This document shows positions 9,702-17,073 of a stretch of DNA of 64,000 bases, piece after piece (position 1 is the stretch's first letter; every line of letters starts with the position of its first letter). The notes beneath the pieces were generated by a model. That model saw only the letters and a list, made by a program, of their open reading frames with translations. It had not been told where the DNA came from and searched no databases. The DNA comes from Sphingomonas taxi (GTDB taxonomy: Bacteria > Pseudomonadota > Alphaproteobacteria > Sphingomonadales > Sphingomonadaceae). Position numbers and translations under genes: made by a program. The DNA lies in the NCBI GenBank assembly GCA_003240625.1, contig QFMX01000001.1:186001-250000 (forward strand), written 5' to 3'.

Positions 9702-12700
9702 TCAGAAGGCCAGGTTGATACCAGTGCTGATACGACGATCGGCCTGGAACCAGCTACGCCCGACCAGCTTGCCGCCGGGATAGCCACCCATCAGCGTCCG
9801 CTGCGTTGCCGCGGTCAGGTTGGTGCCCTGCACGCCGAACGAGAACTGGTCGTTCACCTTGAAGCGAACGCCGGCATCGACCGATCCGTAATTCCCGCCA
9901 TAGATCGGCAGCGCGATCTGGGTCGAGGCATCGGGGCCGCCATCCTGATTGTCGGCGACGCCCGGCGCACTGTAATAGGTGTATGTGCCGTTCGTGCCGT
10001 TGCTGTTCGTCGACAGCAGATACCGCGAGCGCCAAGAGTACGCGATCCGCAGCGAGATCGGATTGCGCTCATAGAGCAGGGTCGCGTTCAGATTGTGCTT
10101 CGACAGGCCGACCAGCGGCGCATCGTTCCTGACCGCACCGGTGATGTCGCGGTAGACGTCGCCCGGGTTGCTGCTCTTGATGAACGTGTAGTTGCCCTCG
10201 AACCCGATCCCGGCAAGCGCGCCCGGCAGCATGTCGAAGAAGAAGCGCCCGCCGACCTCGACACCCTTGACGTTCGCCGCCTTGGTCGAGTTGCTATAGT
10301 CGGTGGCCGACGCGGCGACGTTCTCGGTCGTCCCATCGGTGAACTGGACGGTTACCTGGCGGGTCGTCAGCGCATAGATCGGCAGGTTGGTCAGCCGCTT
10401 GTAGAACGGCGCGATGTGGAACGACGTGCCCGCACGCCCGTAATACTCAAGCGAAACGTCGAAATTGTTCGACAGCGTCGGCTTCAGCAACGGATTGCCG
10501 GTGTCCGCGGTAAAGTTGTTGAACGTCCCGATCCCGCCGGGCGTCTGGCTGGGCGTCGTCGCCACGCCGATCGAACCCGAGGCGCGCAACGCGTTGAAGG
10601 TCGGCAGATCCATCGTGATGTTGTAGCCGCCGCGCACCTTGATCTTGTCCGTCGGCGCATATTCGAGGTTGATCGACGGCAGGACACGCGTGAAGTCCGC
10701 CTTGCCGCCGCGCGCGAGGAAGGTGTTCGCAAGCGTCACCTGAGCGCCATTGCGGATGAAGACGGTCCCGCCATTCTGCTGGATGAACCCGCTGCCCTCG
10801 TTCTCGACATGCACGACGCGCACGCCGACGTTACCCGAGATGCCGCGCGCGTCCCCCTGCGGTCCGAACCGTACCAGCGCATAGCCCGCGGTGTTTACGG
10901 TACGGTTGTCGACCTGGTCGCCCGGCAGGATAAAGCCCGGCTGGCGGATCGCCAGCGTGCCGTCCGGGTTGAACTGGCCACCATAGCCGGTAACCGGCAG
11001 AGGACCCGAGGCCGAACAGTCGAACTCGCGACCGGTGCAGAAGCCGGCCGGCGGTGCCGTCACCAGTCCGGTGCGGCTGACGTTGAACCGCGACGCCAGA
11101 CTCTCCGATGCGAACATCAGATTGCCCGGAAGCGTCGTCTCGCCGCGGAAGAAGTCCTTGAACGCGTGGTTGGCGACATCGCCCGGTGCGGCATTGGCAT
11201 AGGTCAGTTGCGGATCGCCGTTCCAGCCGCGGCCGAGCGCGCTCCAGTTATAGCCGTTCGACAGATCGCGCTCGGTCCGCTTGGCGTAGCGGCCGCCGAC
11301 CTTGACCGACCGGAAGAAGCTGTTGTCGAACGTGTATTCGGCGTCGAGTTGCCCGGCGTCCAGCCGCCCCTTGTTGCGTTCGTTGTGCGGCATCGACGCC
11401 GTCCAGAAATAGTTAGCCGGATCGGCGAACGACGCCTGGGTGGCGGGATTGACCGAGATCTGCGGCAGGTCGCCGCGCAGGTCCAGGCCGAAGCTCTGGC
11501 CGAATCCGATATCGCGGAAGATGTCGAGGCGGTCGTAGATCTGCCGCGAATCGACGCGTTGCAGCGAGCCCTTAAGCGACAGATGGCTGTCGACGGGTGT
11601 CCAGGCGAACGACAACGAATAATCGCGCGTTCGCGTGTTGCTCTCGACATACCCCTTGTTGCCGCTGCTGTTGACCGACCCGCCCGTCGGCGCGAACGTG
11701 CCCGTATCGCGGTTGAACAGCGCGCTCGTGCTCGTCAGCAGGCCGTTGCTGTCGAACGTGCTGCTCGCCGGATCGACCGCCAGCGTCTGCGAATCGAGCT
11801 GCGTGCCGTAATCGCTCGACTGGCTCTTGTAGCGCGACTGGAAGAAGCTGCCGGTGAAGGTCAGCGAATCGGTCGGCTGCCACTGCGCCGCACCATAGAT
11901 GCCGTAGCGCCTGTACTGGAACGCCTCGTCGCCATACGCGAAGCCGCTCGGGACGTATTTGCTGCTGCCGTCGCTGAGCGCCGTCTTGAAATAGGGGCTG
12001 ACGCGGATGAACTGCGACAGCGAACTGAACTGGCTGTAGGCGACGTCGGCGAGCAGGCCGATGCGGCCGATCGGCGTGTCGAACGAATCGGTCACCAGCA
12101 CCGACCCCATCGGATCAGCCTTGTTCGCCATGTCGCCCATGCTCAGCTCGCCGGTCGCGGCGACATGGAACTTGCCGTTGAAGTCGAACGGCATCTTGGT
12201 ACGCAGGTCGATCTGGCCGCCGGTGCCGCCCTCGATCAGGTCGGCCGTCGATGCCTTGTAGACGTCCACCGCCGCCATCAGCTCGGGCGTAACGTCGCTC
12301 CACAGGATCGCGCGGCCATTGTTCGCGCTGAAGATCTCGCGACCGTTCAGCCGCGACGCCACGCCGGTCAGGCCGCGCACCTGCACGCCGGAGCCCTGCA
12401 CGGAATAGTGATCGGGGTCGCCCAGTGCCGCAAATCGCACGATCGACACGCCCGAGACGCGCTGCAGGACTTCGGTGATCGAGTTGTCGGGCAGCTTGCC
12501 TGCGTCGTCTGCGACGACCGAGTCGACGATGGTCTCGCTGCGACGCTTCCGCTCGTCCGCGGCTTCGAGCGCGGCACGGCGGCCGGTGACGACGATATCG
12601 CCACCAGTCTGGTCGGCCGCGGGTTCGCCAGCGCCCTGTCCCGGCGCTGCGGCCTGGGTCGTGTCGGGCGATATCGCCTGCGTCTCGGCTTGCGCCCACG

Positions 12701-12806
12701 CATTCCCGCTCACGCCAGCGGCAAGCAACGCTACCAGCGAAACGCCTGCCCGCATCGCGACCGCAGCCTTGCGACGATGATCGAAATTAAGATTAGCCAT
12801 ATTCAT
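9702..12806 (-). CDS. TonB-dependent receptor, likely oligosaccharide importer
   Basis: The 1034-aa protein starts at ATG 12806, with an AAGGGGGG ribosome-binding site seven bases upstream. The order is: signal peptide (SLVALLAAGVSGNAWAQA), TonB-box-like DIVVTGRRAAL, plug domain (KLPDNSITEVLQRVSGVSIVR, QVRGLTGVASRLNGREI, GTGGQIDLRTKMPFD), then a 22-strand-type barrel ending in aromatic Phe (RISTGINLAF). Such receptors take up oligosaccharides across the outer membrane using TonB energy. There is no N-terminal STN signalling domain, so it is a pure transporter. It heads the operon receptor-halogenase-halogenase-GH74 and is divergent from GH39. Xyloglucan oligosaccharides are the inferred cargo. 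Confidence 0.92.
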   Translation of the reverse strand: MNMANLNFDHRRKAAVAMRAGVSLVALLAAGVSGNAWAQAETQAISPDTTQAAAPGQGAGEPAADQTGGDIVVTGRRAALEAADERKRRSETIVDSVVADDAGKLPDNSITEVLQRVSGVSIVRFAALGDPDHYSVQGSGVQVRGLTGVASRLNGREIFSANNGRAILWSDVTPELMAAVDVYKASTADLIEGGTGGQIDLRTKMPFDFNGKFHVAATGELSMGDMANKADPMGSVLVTDSFDTPIGRIGLLADVAYSQFSSLSQFIRVSPYFKTALSDGSSKYVPSGFAYGDEAFQYRRYGIYGAAQWQPTDSLTFTGSFFQSRYKSQSSDYGTQLDSQTLAVDPASSTFDSNGLLTSTSALFNRDTGTFAPTGGSVNSSGNKGYVESNTRTRDYSLSFAWTPVDSHLSLKGSLQRVDSRQIYDRLDIFRDIGFGQSFGLDLRGDLPQISVNPATQASFADPANYFWTASMPHNERNKGRLDAGQLDAEYTFDNSFFRSVKVGGRYAKRTERDLSNGYNWSALGRGWNGDPQLTYANAAPGDVANHAFKDFFRGETTLPGNLMFASESLASRFNVSRTGLVTAPPAGFCTGREFDCSASGPLPVTGYGGQFNPDGTLAIRQPGFILPGDQVDNRTVNTAGYALVRFGPQGDARGISGNVGVRVVHVENEGSGFIQQNGGTVFIRNGAQVTLANTFLARGGKADFTRVLPSINLEYAPTDKIKVRGGYNITMDLPTFNALRASGSIGVATTPSQTPGGIGTFNNFTADTGNPLLKPTLSNNFDVSLEYYGRAGTSFHIAPFYKRLTNLPIYALTTRQVTVQFTDGTTENVAASATDYSNSTKAANVKGVEVGGRFFFDMLPGALAGIGFEGNYTFIKSSNPGDVYRDITGAVRNDAPLVGLSKHNLNATLLYERNPISLRIAYSWRSRYLLSTNSNGTNGTYTYYSAPGVADNQDGGPDASTQIALPIYGGNYGSVDAGVRFKVNDQFSFGVQGTNLTAATQRTLMGGYPGGKLVGRSWFQADRRISTGINLAF

Positions 12807-12889
12807 TGCATATCCCCCCCTTGTCGCGCCGCGTCTCGGAGCGCCGCATTCTGCAGAAACGCACCTTATCAGAGTGCTGCTTCGCGCCT

Positions 12890-12918
12890 CTGTTACCCTT
12901 ACCATTTTTATAGGACAA
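12890..12918 (-). promoter_or_regulatory. Candidate sigma70-type promoter of the TonB receptor operon
   Basis: On the minus strand TTGTCC (12918-12913) is followed, after exactly 17 bases, by TAACAG (12895-12890). Each hexamer keeps four of six consensus bases. It would start transcription about 80 bases before ATG 12806. The operator-like palindrome at 12891-12904 overlaps the -10 element, as expected for repression by a LacI-type protein. No start-site data; assigned by eye. Confidence 0.35.
12891..12904. promoter_or_regulatory. LacI-type operator-like site in front of the TonB receptor operon
   Basis: The plus strand reads TGTTACCCTTACCA, fitting TG[T/A]TA-N4-TACCA. Two further sites of the same pattern lie at 13213 and 16054, all intergenic before carbohydrate genes. 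The pattern also matches the reverse complement of the Xanthomonas XylR xyl-box as I recall it (TGGTAGCGCTAACA). It overlaps the candidate -10 element. Confidence 0.5.
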
Positions 12919-13212
12919 TTGATTTTTTCAGCTGTCCCATTCGGCGTGCCGCGACTGCGTCGGCTCCGACCGGAGCAATGCGGCGGTGAAAACAGAGAAC
13001 GAGAAGTACTTGCCGATAGTCACCCAGACCCGGTTTTCCTCATTAATTTATCGTCATGATTGCCGGGTATCGCCATCGGTCAGTCAGTATAACTGTCCTA
13101 ATGGCAACGAGCACTGGATCATCCGCCGACAAGCCTGACGTGCAGTTGCATAGCATTGCCGGACGCGCGCTTCGCCGCAGAGCGCTGGTAGGCAAGGCCG
13201 GCGCGCGGTTGT

Positions 13213-13226
13213 GCTGGTAGGGCTAT
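13213..13226. promoter_or_regulatory. LacI-type operator-like site in front of the GH39 xylosidase
   Basis: The plus strand reads TGGTAGGGCTATCA; its reverse complement TGATAGCCCTACCA fits TG[T/A]TA-N4-TACCA and matches 12 of 14 positions of the recalled Xanthomonas xyl-box. It ends 36 bases before ATG 13263, a place where bound protein would block transcription. A partial half-site TGGTAGG is at 13186. Confidence 0.5.
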
Positions 13227-13262
13227 CATTTTACAGCGGTGGTGAAAAAGGGGATACGCAGC

Positions 13263-14840
13263 ATGCATTTCCGGAGCGCACTAGGCGCAATTGCCTTGAC
13301 GACCTGCTTTACTTTCGCCGGCGCCATACCAACAATAGCGGTGGCGCAATCTGCCGCTGCGCGCCCTATTACGATAGATGTTCGCGGCGAGACAAAGCCG
13401 CGAAATCGAATGGCACAGCAGTCGATCGGTTCCGACTATCCCGGCACGCTCATTCGCGACGACAGTTTGGCGCAACTGCGCATCGCCCAGCGGGAATTGA
13501 ATTTCCGCTATATTCGTTTTCACAACATATTTGCCGACCAGCTAGGGGTCTATCGCGAAGTCGGCGGCAAACCCGTCTATGATTGGCGTCGTACAGACTA
13601 TTTATATGACCAGCTTCTCGGCATGGGTCTCAAGCCGTTCGTAGAACTCGGCTTCACGCCCGACGCGATGAAGCAATCCGATCAGACGATCTTCTATTGG
13701 AAGGGTAATACCTCCCATCCCCAGCCGGACAAGTGGACGGCATTGGTGGATGCCTTCGTGCGCCACGCGGTATCGCGATACGGCGCGCAGGAAGTACGCA
13801 GCTGGTATTTCGAATTCTGGAACGAGCCCAATCTGGACGGGTTTTGGGAGAAGGCCGACCAACAGGCTTATTTCGAGTATTACGGCCGCACGGCGCGAAC
13901 CATCAAGGCGATCGATCCCCAGTTGCGGGTCGGTGGTCCCTCGACGGCCGGCGCTGCATGGGTTCCCGAATTCCTCGCTTACGCCAAGAAGAACAGCGTT
14001 CCGGTCGATTTCGTCACGACGCATACGTACGGCGTGGAGGGTGGCTTTCTCGACGAGAAGGGCGAAGGCGATAACAAACTGTCGCGCAATCCGGACGCCG
14101 TAGTCCAGGATGTTCGCAAGGTGCGTGGCGAAATCGAAGCCGCCGGCCGGTCCGGGCTCCCGCTGTTCTTCACCGAATGGAGCACCAGCTACAATCCCCG
14201 CGACCCGATCCATGACGACTATCTCAGCGCGGCGTATATCCTGTCCAAACTTCGCCGGACCGAAGGACTGGCGCAGGGCATGAGCTATTGGACGTATAGC
14301 GACCTCTTCGAGGAACCCGGTCCGCAGGCCCGACCATTCGAAGGCGGCTTCGGGCTGATGACCCCGCAAGGCGTGCGAAAGGCCGCATGGTTCGCCTACA
14401 AATACCTTGCAGACCTGGGCGATCGCGAGCTGCCCACCGCGGACGAACAAAGCATCGCGGCATTGAAGGACGGAACGGTGCAGGTGTTGGCTTGGCGCGA
14501 GATGCTGCCAAACCAGCCCGTCAGCAACCGGCCGTTCTTTACCAAGGTCCGTCAACCCGCCCAGACCACGCCGCTCACGCTCGACCTCGCCGGTCTGAAG
14601 CCCGGATCATACCAGCTACGGGTGCGGCGCACCGGATTTAAGCAGAACGATGCGTATTCCACCTATCTGGAGATGGGCCGTCCGGCGAAATTGACCGACG
14701 AGCAATTGCAACGCCTGCAAAATGCTACGACCGACGCGCCGGTGATCAGCACGATCGATGTACCAGCGGGAAAGCCGTATCGCTTGACCCTTCCGATGCG
14801 CGAGCAAGACGTGGTGATGGTCGAACTACGCCACCGGTGA
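13263..14840 (+). CDS. GH39 beta-xylosidase, secreted
   Basis: The protein has 525 aa, in the normal range for GH39, with a Sec signal peptide ending near VAQS (residue 30). GH39 retaining enzymes are mostly beta-xylosidases. The acid/base Glu188 is in EFWNEPN and the nucleophile Glu305 in LFFTEWS; YIRFHNIF, GGPSTAG and FVTTHTYG are further family motifs. A C-terminal beta-domain follows. ATG 13263 is preferred because GGGG lies nine bases upstream and the signal peptide begins here; an upstream in-frame GTG (13239) has no such support. Its promoter region carries a xyl-box-like site. It probably removes xylose from the non-reducing ends of oligosaccharides freed by GH74 and GH31. Confidence 0.9.
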   Translation: MHFRSALGAIALTTCFTFAGAIPTIAVAQSAAARPITIDVRGETKPRNRMAQQSIGSDYPGTLIRDDSLAQLRIAQRELNFRYIRFHNIFADQLGVYREVGGKPVYDWRRTDYLYDQLLGMGLKPFVELGFTPDAMKQSDQTIFYWKGNTSHPQPDKWTALVDAFVRHAVSRYGAQEVRSWYFEFWNEPNLDGFWEKADQQAYFEYYGRTARTIKAIDPQLRVGGPSTAGAAWVPEFLAYAKKNSVPVDFVTTHTYGVEGGFLDEKGEGDNKLSRNPDAVVQDVRKVRGEIEAAGRSGLPLFFTEWSTSYNPRDPIHDDYLSAAYILSKLRRTEGLAQGMSYWTYSDLFEEPGPQARPFEGGFGLMTPQGVRKAAWFAYKYLADLGDRELPTADEQSIAALKDGTVQVLAWREMLPNQPVSNRPFFTKVRQPAQTTPLTLDLAGLKPGSYQLRVRRTGFKQNDAYSTYLEMGRPAKLTDEQLQRLQNATTDAPVISTIDVPAGKPYRLTLPMREQDVVMVELRHR

Positions 14841-14914
14841 TCATACCCCGAGGACGCAGACTCCATGCCGGTGGTATGAAACCGTCATGCGGCGAGCATC
14901 GACATGCACGCTTT

Positions 14915-14943
14915 CGTCCTGGGTGCCGCGGCAACCCAGGACG
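14915..14943. repeat. Perfect 10-bp stem hairpin between convergent genes
   Basis: CGTCCTGGGT (14915-14924) and ACCCAGGACG (14934-14943) pair perfectly around a nine-base loop. It lies in the 219-base gap between the ends of GH39 (plus) and DUF1080 (minus). No U-run follows on either strand, so it is not a classical terminator; it may still stop transcription or protect RNA ends. A weaker CAGGAC/GTCCTG hairpin is near 15030. Confidence 0.5.
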
Positions 14944-15059
14944 GCCTCGCGCGAGCGGCGTTGCGAGCGGGGCTTGCCGGGACACGCACCCTACGCCGGC
15001 GTCACAGCCGCTTCTAAAACCGCAGCGGCCAGGACGAAGGTCCTGCCAACCGCTTGAAC

Positions 15060-16001
15060 TTACTTGTCGCGAACGACGATCTTTGGAAGCGTTTTGATCG
15101 GCTCGACCGTGATCGCCCGGAACCACGTCTCGGCGCCTTCCGACTGAAGCTGGATATGGCCGTGCGTCAGTGGGCGCCGCGTGCCGTCGGGCGCGATCGT
15201 CGCCAGGTCATGCACTTCGGCAACCGGTACGCCGTTGACGACGTGCACCGCGCGATCGCCGACGACATACAGGTCGAGCGTGTTCCATTCGCCGATCGGG
15301 CGCTCGGCGTCGGTGGCGGCCTCGACGTTCCAGGTCGGCGTGCCGTTGACGATGTCGATTTCGCGTCCCCCGGCGCGGAAACGAAGATGGGGTTCGACCA
15401 GGGACGGATCGAACGTCACGCTGGTGCGCCCACGCAGCTTGCCGCCCACCGCGACGACCATGCCGGTCGATCCGGTCATGATCTCGAACTCCACCGACGG
15501 ACGCCACGTGCCGAAGACTTCGCCGGCCGCACCGTGGGTATGATACAGCAGCCCGTTGTTGCGAGGCAGCGTGACGCGCGGCGCCCAGGTCTTGGCGCCC
15601 CATTTGAACTGCAACCGCAGGTGATAGTCGCGCAGGTCGGCCTGGTTGACCAGACTGCCCCAGGTCTTGCCGTTCACCCAGATCGCCGGCGCACCGTCCA
15701 CGGAGCGCACGGCGAAATCGCCGCTGGTGTCCCGGCTGGTACCGATCGGCGGCGTGCTCGGGTCGGACTTGTACGTGATCGAAGGGTCGGCATAGCCCAG
15801 CCAGGGCGCCCAGCCCTTCAGGCTGTGCCCGTCAAACAACGCGGTCGACTTGCCGGTCGGCACCGGTATGTCCGTTAGGGTGAGGCGCTGCGGCGCGGTC
15901 GCCGGCGCGCCCGCGATGGCGCGGGCCCGGTCCTTGGATGTCTGCGCGGTCGCGGGGGCGGACAGCATCAGAAGCGCCACCATTGCTCGATCAAACCACA
16001 T
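15060..16001 (-). CDS. DUF1080 (3-keto-disaccharide hydrolase domain) protein, secreted
   Basis: The 313-aa protein from ATG 16001 has a signal peptide (MVALLMLSAPATAQ) and a concanavalin-like DUF1080 fold: TALFDGHSLKGWAP, YHLRLQFKWG, SVEFEIMTG, GEWNTLDLYVVGDRAVHVVNG and GHIQLQSEGAETWFRAITV. The family is linked to cleavage of 3-keto-glycosides, which are first made by glycoside 3-dehydrogenases. GAGGGG at 16011-16016 is nine bases before ATG 16001 but only three before ATG 16007, which decides the start. It is divergent from a ThuA-like gene, also tied to 3-keto sugar metabolism, with an operator-like site between them. A second DUF1080 gene is at 44984. Confidence 0.85.
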   Translation of the reverse strand: MWFDRAMVALLMLSAPATAQTSKDRARAIAGAPATAPQRLTLTDIPVPTGKSTALFDGHSLKGWAPWLGYADPSITYKSDPSTPPIGTSRDTSGDFAVRSVDGAPAIWVNGKTWGSLVNQADLRDYHLRLQFKWGAKTWAPRVTLPRNNGLLYHTHGAAGEVFGTWRPSVEFEIMTGSTGMVVAVGGKLRGRTSVTFDPSLVEPHLRFRAGGREIDIVNGTPTWNVEAATDAERPIGEWNTLDLYVVGDRAVHVVNGVPVAEVHDLATIAPDGTRRPLTHGHIQLQSEGAETWFRAITVEPIKTLPKIVVRDK

Positions 16002-16053
16002 AGACATTCGCCCCTCAACCATCGCTCGTCCAGCGACCAGCCATAGCCTAGCG

Positions 16054-16067
16054 TGTTATCGATACCA
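16054..16067. promoter_or_regulatory. LacI-type operator-like palindrome between DUF1080 and ThuA genes
   Basis: TGTTATCGATACCA is a palindrome except for one base pair, with the central CG typical of LacI-family operators. It fits TG[T/A]TA-N4-TACCA like the sites at 12891 and 13213. It lies 53 bases upstream of the DUF1080 start and about 145 bases upstream of ThuA, so it could act on either gene. Confidence 0.5.
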
Positions 16068-16211
16068 GTTGAACGTCCGTCTATGCACGCTCCGGTGATT
16101 ATCGCGCTCGCAGCGATCTCACGCGGCGATTTCACTCCGGCTGACACTACCGCAGGTGCTTGCTCGCACCATCCCGCCATTTGGGCTAATGGTCGGGCGG
16201 GAGATTGCACG

Positions 16212-17006
16212 ATGCACAAGATGTTAGCGCTGGTCGCACTATTGACGATGGCGCAGGCGGCGCCCAATCCGCATCTGCCGAAGGCCACCTACGACACCGT
16301 CGCCCCCGTGCTTCCCAAGGGGTTGCACGACGCGGTCCTGATCGTTTCGAAGACCAATGGCTGGCGACACATCGAGCATATTCCGCACTCGAACATCGTG
16401 CTCGCCGATATCGCGAAGGGCCTGGGCCGTGCGAGCTTCGCCACCGAGAATGCGGCGGTCTTCAACGACGAATATTTGCGGCATTTTTCCGTCGTCGTTC
16501 TCAACAGTGCCAGCGGCGATTTCCTGACGCGAGATCAACGCGCTGCATTCGCCCGCTTCGTGGCGCGGGGCGGCGGCGTGGTGGCCTTGCATGCCGCGGG
16601 CGACGATAGTCACACCGACGCCTGGTATGGCGACACGGTGATCGGCACCAAGTTCATCGGCCATCCGGGCGGGGGCGATCAGTTCCAACCAGCACGGGTC
16701 ATCGTCGATCGACCGGGCCATCCGGTCATGGCCGGCGTGACGCTGCCTTGGTCGCCGGTCGATGAATGGTATTCGTTCGACGCCAATCCGGCCGCGCGCG
16801 GGATGACCGTGCTCGCGCGGATCGACGAGGGCAGCTATCGACCCGGTGCTAAACTGGCGATGGGGGACCACCCCGTCATCTGGATCAACCCCGCGACGAA
16901 AGGCCGCGTCGTCTATTCCGCGCTGGGCCATGCGCCGGAGGCCTATGACGATCCGAACTATCGGCGCATTCTCGTCAATGCGATCCGCTGGGCGGGAAAC
17001 CGGTAA
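16212..17006 (+). CDS. ThuA-like domain protein, secreted
   Basis: The 264-aa protein has a short signal peptide (MHKMLALVALLTMAQAA) and a ThuA/glutamine-amidotransferase-like fold: DAVLIVSKTNGWRHIEHI, VVVLNSASGDFLTRDQRAAFARFV, GGGVVALHAAGDD, GHPGGGDQFQPARV and GRVVYSALGHAPEAY. ThuA proteins take part in trehalose and other 3-keto-disaccharide use in rhizobia; no amidotransferase Cys is expected or seen. ATG 16212 is chosen for GGGAG nine to ten bases upstream and for the signal peptide; an earlier in-frame start at 16053 has neither. It is divergent from DUF1080, and the pair probably acts on oxidised glycosides in the periplasm. Confidence 0.85.
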   Translation: MHKMLALVALLTMAQAAPNPHLPKATYDTVAPVLPKGLHDAVLIVSKTNGWRHIEHIPHSNIVLADIAKGLGRASFATENAAVFNDEYLRHFSVVVLNSASGDFLTRDQRAAFARFVARGGGVVALHAAGDDSHTDAWYGDTVIGTKFIGHPGGGDQFQPARVIVDRPGHPVMAGVTLPWSPVDEWYSFDANPAARGMTVLARIDEGSYRPGAKLAMGDHPVIWINPATKGRVVYSALGHAPEAYDDPNYRRILVNAIRWAGNR

Positions 17007-17073
17007 AGCGCGACTGGACGGACAGGCAACTGACGCGCTGAGATACTACGATCACCCTCCAACTCCGCCCCGG

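Larger units (their letters stand above)
12807..13262. other. Divergent control region between the receptor operon and the GH39 gene
   Basis: These 456 bases have no convincing gene. They are more AT-rich in places than the rest of the window (for example ATTTTTATAGGACAATTGATTTTTT near 12904-12928, which exceeds nearby composition). Two 14-base operator-like palindromes (12891 and 13213), a candidate promoter (12890-12918), and an inverted pair of AA[T/C]TGTCCTA (12911-12920 on minus, 13091-13100 on plus) are the visible signals. A ribosome-binding site AAGGGG sits before ATG 13263. The layout suggests shared control of import/GH74 and beta-xylosidase genes. Confidence 0.6.

Noticed and set aside
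8124..12989. Very long plus-strand open frame (1621 codons) opposite the TonB receptor and halogenase
   Set aside because: It is antisense to two clear genes, is Arg/Ala/Val-rich with no domain, and long antisense frames are expected at this GC content.
13186..13192. Second xyl-box-like site upstream of GH39
   Set aside because: Only the half TGGTAGG is present; the partner half is missing (GGCAAGGCC follows).
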